From: Cryptomeria japonica
Taxonomy: Eukaryota > Streptophyta > Pinopsida > Cupressales > Cupressaceae
Length of the DNA stretch: 64,000 nt
Assembly (NCBI RefSeq): GCF_030272615.1
Contig: NC_081405.1
Coordinates: 23,079,772-23,143,771 of the forward strand
Reading direction: 5' to 3'
Position numbers and translations under genes: made by a program
Notes under the pieces: generated by a model
Told to the model about the DNA's origin: nothing
Database searches by the model: none
Seen by the model: the letters and a program-made list of their open reading frames with translations, nothing else
In this document: piece by piece, positions 61,412 through 64,000 of the stretch
Position numbering within the stretch: position 1 is the stretch's first letter
Layout: each line of letters starts with the position of its first letter

Positions 61412-61762
61412 GCATGATGTTGATTGCATCAGTCCCTGAATTACTTGTAGAATCTTACATGGATTGATGAAGAAATGGATGTATTCCACAGGGGGAGCAT
61501 CAAGTTGCGGTATGTTGTTGATGCACAGTGAGAGCAGAATTACATGTTTTTACTTTCACTTTGGCATTGTTTTCAAAGGGGGAGAAGAATTATGTGATTG
61601 AGGAGATGAATTATGTGTCTGATTAGGTGAACCAGCTATAGGCTAAAGACAGATAGAGAAAGGTGAATACTTGGTAATGTAAACCAGGATTCCTATTCAC
61701 CAATCTCAGCAACAATCAGAGGCGTTGATATTTGTATTGCCATCAATGCCGAAGGGGGAGAT
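61412..61762 (+). other. copia 3' untranslated stretch and polypurine tract
   Basis: About 340 bp without coding content, ending in the polypurine tract GAAGGGGGAGAT (61751-61762) directly before the LTR. Confidence 0.75.
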
Positions 61763-62920
61763 TGTTGTCATTTTTAGTTTGTTGGCATTTTGCATATAGA
61801 TTGCATTAATGATATGTTGTCATTGATGTCAATTGAACCGCTAATGGTATTCATGTTATTGTTGATATTGTTGTTTTTGATATTGGCTAGTAACCGGTAG
61901 GAAGAGCTTTGTGGAAGATGTTGTAAACCGGTATGTAAAGTTTGTGAGTTGAACTGGTAAACCGGTGTAAAGGGTTAAACCTTTCTATGCAATGTAACCA
62001 GTAAACCCTAACCGATCAAGTTTGTTGGTTTATTATCTGATGAGCGGTAATGCTGGAGACACGTGTGATCATTATATGAGGATAAGTTCAGATTATTTTG
62101 GCACGTTTGTTTGTTGTCTAGGGAAGGAGCAAAGTGGATTGCACCTAATGCATAGTGCGTGATGAGTTACAAAGTCCGATGAAGCGATGATCATGGAGCA
62201 GTTGGAATTTTCTTAAAGAATGTGAAGAGATTGTTATGATTTCTAATGGTCAAGATTGTACCAACTTGTTTGTAATATCGATGATGAGAAATAGGTTTTT
62301 GTTGTGCTACCGACCTAATTGATTTATATTTAAGGTCGATGAAGTTGTTTGCAAAAGTTGTTGGCAAGATTGGCAAAAACCTGTTGAGTGTGTAGTTGCC
62401 TAACCGGTGAATGGATATGCACTTTGAGTAAAGGTGGATTGAATCTTAAAAGGATCTGATCAAGCAAATGTAGTGCTATTCAGACAGATAAAAAAAACTT
62501 GTTGTTTTCTAACAATTACAGCAGAAGTGAAATCCCTTAACTGGGTAAGCTCTAGCAAGCTTGGTTACTTATTAAATCCTCTAACAAGGTGGTCCATTAG
62601 CTTGGATTCTTAAATCCTCTAGCAAGGTTACTCCTAATAGGGTATTGTTCTTTTCATCAAGGCATATTTGTAAATCCCTTAACCGGGTGATTCCTAACCG
62701 AAATTAGTTCTTAACAAGACTTATTGTAAAGCTTTAACAGGCTTGGCTCCTAACAGGGCGAACTTCAGAAGAGTTCAGATAGCTATCCTTGACTGTGATA
62801 TGTTTACTTTGTGTGATTGAATTTGAGTTTGGGAACTTTGTATCAGTTTTTCAATATATTGATTCACCCTCCCCCCCTCTCATTATTCTACCTGATACTT
62901 ATTCTTTCATCATACCATCA
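61763..62920 (+). repeat. 3' LTR of the copia element, internally deleted
   Basis: 1,158 bp copy of 55808-57245. It lacks the part matching 56854-57120, and ends ATACCATCA. Confidence 0.92.
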
Positions 62921-64000
62921 CATTTATCTTCCACTTTACCGAGAGTATGAGCCTACACAAATACTTATGATAAAGTAGATGAAGGATGAGAGAGAGAGGA
63001 ACAATTAGGAGCGAGATCATAAGGAGTATAAGACATCACTAATTTCAAATAATCAAGCCCCCAATATTAGGATCTTAACTCACACAATTGCATGTAAGGA
63101 CACACAAAACAAGACAAAGACAAACAAAGACAAAAGGCAAAAGACACACGACACAAAATCTAAAAACCAAAATGAGACCTCAAGTCAACTAGTCAAATTG
63201 AACTCGATAAAAAAAATGGCTTAATCACTAATATCATTCTTGAAATGCCATCACAAGAAAATAAGTGATGACATAAAAAGAGCAAGAGCATGCATCAAAC
63301 CATGAACCACAAATAGCCAAGCTACGATCTCATGGAGAGAAGAAAGGGGAGACATGGATGTTGGTCCTCACAACTAGAATGGCAACTAGGTGATAAAACA
63401 TAATTCAGAGATCGGATATCCTTGAATATCTAACTTTTCCTGTGGCAAAGGCTCATTTAGTTATCAACCAGGGACGTAAACTTGAAATGGGCCAGCACTG
63501 TATGTGCACCAAGTTCATATTGCAACCATTTTATATAACTGCAGGAAAAGAAATTCTTCTTAAAGTAAACACACAAAATCTCTAATAAACTAATACTTAA
63601 TCTTACAACTGGAAATTGCTTTAAACAGTTACTGTTAAAAGATAAAGTTATGGCAAGCAGCAGGAACTACTCTGTTGTTGTGGCTGCAGGAATAGACAAA
63701 TGAACTGTTTCCTATGGTTGCAGGAATAGACAACTGCAGATATCATCTTAGGAAAATATTATAATCCAAATGTCATCTAATCATAAGACCTAAGTAGGAG
63801 TATTATATCAGAAATCTATAAAAATAGAGCCATTGTTTAGGCTCATCAATGGATATCACAGGGTAGCTATGTTTGCTAGGTGATCCATGATAAGAGGAGA
63901 AAGAGAGGACATGGATACTAGGTTCTAGCTATTTTTTTCTAGGTGATCCATTTTGGGGAGGAGAGTCATAATAGTCTAGCTGTGTTTTGCTAATTCCACT
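62921..64000. other. unassigned sequence, probably the interior of the minus-strand copia element
   Basis: No coding region recognised. A short duplication GGTTGCAGGAATAGACAA / GGCTGCAGGAATAGACAA lies at about 63680-63735, and a TAGGTGATCCAT phrase recurs at about 63878 and 63940. Continuity with 55738-55807 is inferred from position only. Confidence 0.35.

Larger units (their letters stand above)
55808..62920 (+). mobile_element. Ty1/copia LTR retrotransposon, full length but inactivated
   Basis: LTRs 55808-57245 and 61763-62920, primer-binding site 57248-57259, gag-pol 57318-61411 in copia order (protease, integrase, reverse transcriptase, RNase H) and a polypurine tract at 61751-61762. 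No target duplication: left flank GGGTT, right flank CATTT. The right LTR is shorter because of an internal deletion. Lineage within copia not assigned. Confidence 0.93.

Overview
This window looks like nuclear DNA of a seed plant, most likely a conifer or other gymnosperm. It has one recognisable intron-containing plant transcription-factor gene with a ~9.8 kb intron, in AT-rich, gene-poor sequence dominated by nested, decayed LTR retrotransposons. The plant assignment rests on gene and element families; the gymnosperm assignment is inference. I see no prokaryotic operon, CRISPR array, tRNA or rRNA gene, and no system I would call new.

Layout. 1-814: possible tail of an unidentified plus-strand gene and 3'UTR-like sequence. 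815-23954: a large Ty3/gypsy element of Tat type (LTRs 820-2227 and 22541-23949, target duplication ATATA). Its gag-pro-pol region (4970-20128) is cut in two, inside a G-patch domain, by a complete minus-strand chromovirus (7812-15663, target duplication TTTGG). 23955-25784: intergenic. 25785-37874 (minus): a seven-exon bHLH gene of the LRL/UNE12 type encoding 505 aa. All introns are phase 0, and intron 4 (26616-36463) interrupts the bHLH domain and holds a solo LTR (32620-33288, target duplication GACCT) and three tandem duplications. 37875-41360: probable 5'UTR with its own intron, and promoter. 41361-43815: intergenic.

43821-49927: a coding-poor, copia-like, minus-strand element into which a 3.5 kb Ty3/gypsy derivative retaining only gag and part of protease (45897-49400, target duplication CAAAT) has inserted. 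49928-55247: intergenic, with a decayed LTR plus primer-binding site (about 51397-52423) and a (GA)61 microsatellite. 55248-64000: the 3' LTR of a minus-strand copia element (55248-55737) whose body is interrupted by a complete but inactivated plus-strand Ty1/copia element (55808-62920); the remainder runs off the window.

How it fits together. The host genes are the bHLH factor and perhaps the gene ending at base 73, which would converge on it. Everything else is retrotransposon sequence at different depths of nesting. The three pol-bearing elements are closed mainly by stop codons that can each be read as one C-to-T change (on one strand or the other) from Gln, Arg or Trp codons, as expected for methylated, silenced repeats. 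The chromovirus stands out because its whole internal region is one frame, from the primer-binding site into the 3' LTR, with no indels.
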